Assembly: GCA_930633495.1 (NCBI GenBank)
Contig: CAKNFJ010000001.1
Span: 1,488,001-1,552,000, forward strand
Direction of reading: 5' to 3'
Source of the DNA: Hyphomicrobiales bacterium
GTDB taxonomy: Bacteria > Pseudomonadota > Alphaproteobacteria > Rhizobiales > Beijerinckiaceae
DNA length: 64,000 nucleotides
Made by a program: the position numbers and the translations under genes. The notes beneath the pieces are model-generated. The model was given only the letters and a program-made list of their open reading frames with translations, ran no database searches and was not told where the DNA came from. Positions within the stretch are counted from its first letter, which is position 1; each line of letters opens with the position of its first letter. Below, in pieces: positions 62,971 to 64,000 of the stretch.

Positions 62971-63381
62971 ATGAGCCACCCAAATGAGCATTACATGACG
63001 CACCATGTGAACGGAGGCGCGAAGGTTTCGTCCCTTCGTGACAAGGCGATGAAACTTGGCCATCCCCCCTCCGAACACGCCGTACGGGAAGCCATCGCAG
63101 CGTCGTTGGAAAGTGGCGCATCGCTTCGACATATTGCAAGCCGTTTGGGGCTAAGTGCCCGCTCGCTTCAACGGCACCTCGCCGCGTGCGAAACAAGCCA
63201 TAGCGAAATCGTCACCGAAGTCCGGCTCGCGACCGCCTGCCTGTTGTTGACCGAAACCAGCGAGAAGATTTCGCGCATTGCTCTGCTGCTCGGTTACACC
63301 AGCCCAACCAGCTTTTGCCGTAGCTTCAGACGCCTGATGAAAGTCCAGCCTGCGAATTACAGGCGGCTACGGCGCAAATGA
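62971..63381 (+). CDS. Stand-alone AraC-type DNA-binding protein (136 aa)
   Basis: Only the AraC/XylS DNA-binding domain is present: first HTH SLRHIASRLGLSARSLQRHLA, second HTH KISRIALLLGYTSPTSFCRSFRRLMKVQPANYR. No sensor domain; the first ~40 residues are non-conserved. It may be a trimmed paralogue of the adjacent regulator or a gene in its own right. I chose ATG 62971; 62953 is possible. A 223-base gap without a gene follows. Confidence 0.75.
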   Translation: MSHPNEHYMTHHVNGGAKVSSLRDKAMKLGHPPSEHAVREAIAASLESGASLRHIASRLGLSARSLQRHLAACETSHSEIVTEVRLATACLLLTETSEKISRIALLLGYTSPTSFCRSFRRLMKVQPANYRRLRRK

Positions 63382-63604
63382 CGGCGGCCCCATCGGCGAG
63401 ACGCAGTTCCCCTCGAAACCGCGCTTGGCGCGAAATGGCAAGATTCCGCGTGAACGGCAGCGCCAAATGCCGCAGCGCAATCGCCATGATCGAAACTCGG
63501 CTTCGAGGTCGACAGGGCACGGTTTCGCGACGAGTGACCGGGGACGCGTGGCTGCAAAAGCCGATCTGGCGCGCTTCAGTCTGGCGCATGGTGGAGGTGC
63601 ACAC

Positions 63605-64000
63605 ATGAAGATAACCCGGCGAACTGCAGCTTTCGGTGGCGCAGGAGCGCTTGCCAGCGCGACGATGGGACACTCGGCGCTCGCCCAGGAGGGAGCCCTC
63701 CTCGGCATCGGGGAAGGCCTCGAGGATTTCTGGCTGGCGACCGATGCCTACATCTTCGGATATCCGCTGGTCACCATGGAGATGACCCGCCGGATCCTCA
63801 CCAATGTCGCCGAGCCGGTGGGAACGCGGGCTCCGATGGGACAAATCATCAAGATGCGGAGCTATCCCGATTCGTCGTTCAGGGATGTCACGGCGCCCAA
63901 CGCGGATACGCTGTATACCACCGCATTCTTCGATGTCGGCAAGGAGCCGTGGGTCCTCAGCGTTCCGGACATGCAGGGCCGCTACTTCCTGCTGCCGATG
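63605..64000 (+). CDS. DUF1254-domain protein, 5' part only
   Basis: First 132 residues before the window ends. A twin-arginine-like signal (MKITRRTAAFGGAGALAS ending ALAQ) suggests export. The start of the DUF1254 domain is clear: DAYIFGYPLVTMEMTRRIL and MRSYPDSSFRDVTAPNADTLYTTAFFDV. Such periplasmic proteins carry DUF1254 plus DUF1214 and have no settled function. The two AraC-type regulators to its left are candidates for its control. Confidence 0.85.
   Translation, partial: MKITRRTAAFGGAGALASATMGHSALAQEGALLGIGEGLEDFWLATDAYIFGYPLVTMEMTRRILTNVAEPVGTRAPMGQIIKMRSYPDSSFRDVTAPNADTLYTTAFFDVGKEPWVLSVPDMQGRYFLLPM

Overview
The window reads as chromosome of a GC-rich alphaproteobacterium of the Hyphomicrobiales, most like Bosea or a related Bradyrhizobium/Methylobacterium-type heterotroph. 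This is an inference from protein style, the alphaproteobacterial LexA box (GTTC-N7-GTTC), FixJ-type signalling and the density of ABC importers; no rRNA or other taxonomic marker is present. I saw no tRNA, rRNA or CRISPR array.

Region 1 (1-8612) is an accessory stretch of small orphan genes. Its most interpretable part is a short operon (1133-2612) behind a LexA box. It encodes two small orphan proteins, the abasic-site protein YedK/HMCES and a 55-residue membrane peptide coupled to yedK. An intact IS66 element (3497-5975) with an 8-bp target duplication sits nearby, followed by a TPR/FlgO-like membrane protein. An IS21 element (8613-11109) closes the region. It has no target duplication and cuts a gene on each side, so it marks a rearrangement junction.

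Region 2 (11110-27275) is a sulfonate/ureide block. A truncated peptide-binding protein, two Asp/Glu/hydantoin-racemase-like proteins and an alpha/beta hydrolase face a taurine operon: tauX-tauY-xsc-pta (taurine to sulfoacetaldehyde to acetyl phosphate to acetyl-CoA). A complete Opp/Dpp-type importer follows, with UraD and an NMT1-like binding protein, under a divergent LysR regulator.

Region 3 (27276-40569) holds a decayed nucleotidyltransferase gene, an MFS transporter, and a long operon read leftwards: aminotransferase, M81/MlrC-like peptidase, peptide-binding protein, two permeases, fused ATPase, nitrilase-family hydrolase, carboxymuconolactone-decarboxylase-like protein. A divergent RpiR regulator and a GTTTC/GAAAC operator-like element suggest import and hydrolysis of an amide or peptide-like substrate.

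Region 4 (40943-51824) begins with a membrane histidine kinase, a FixJ/LuxR response regulator and a lone receiver protein. It continues with a tightly packed cluster: two YcaC-type isochorismatase-fold hydrolases bracketing an alpha/beta hydrolase, XapX, a YtcJ-like amidohydrolase with a Cys/His-rich tail, DoxX, an MFS exporter and an outer-membrane porin. I do not know a described pathway with this composition.

Region 5 (52348-61618) is a LysR-controlled operon: a spermidine/putrescine-type ABC importer followed by two DAO-type flavoenzymes, a 2Fe-2S subunit and a FAD/BFD subunit (HcnABC/opine-oxidase-like) and RidA. It looks like import and oxidation of an amino or imino acid. The window ends with two AraC-type regulators and the 5' part of a DUF1254 gene.
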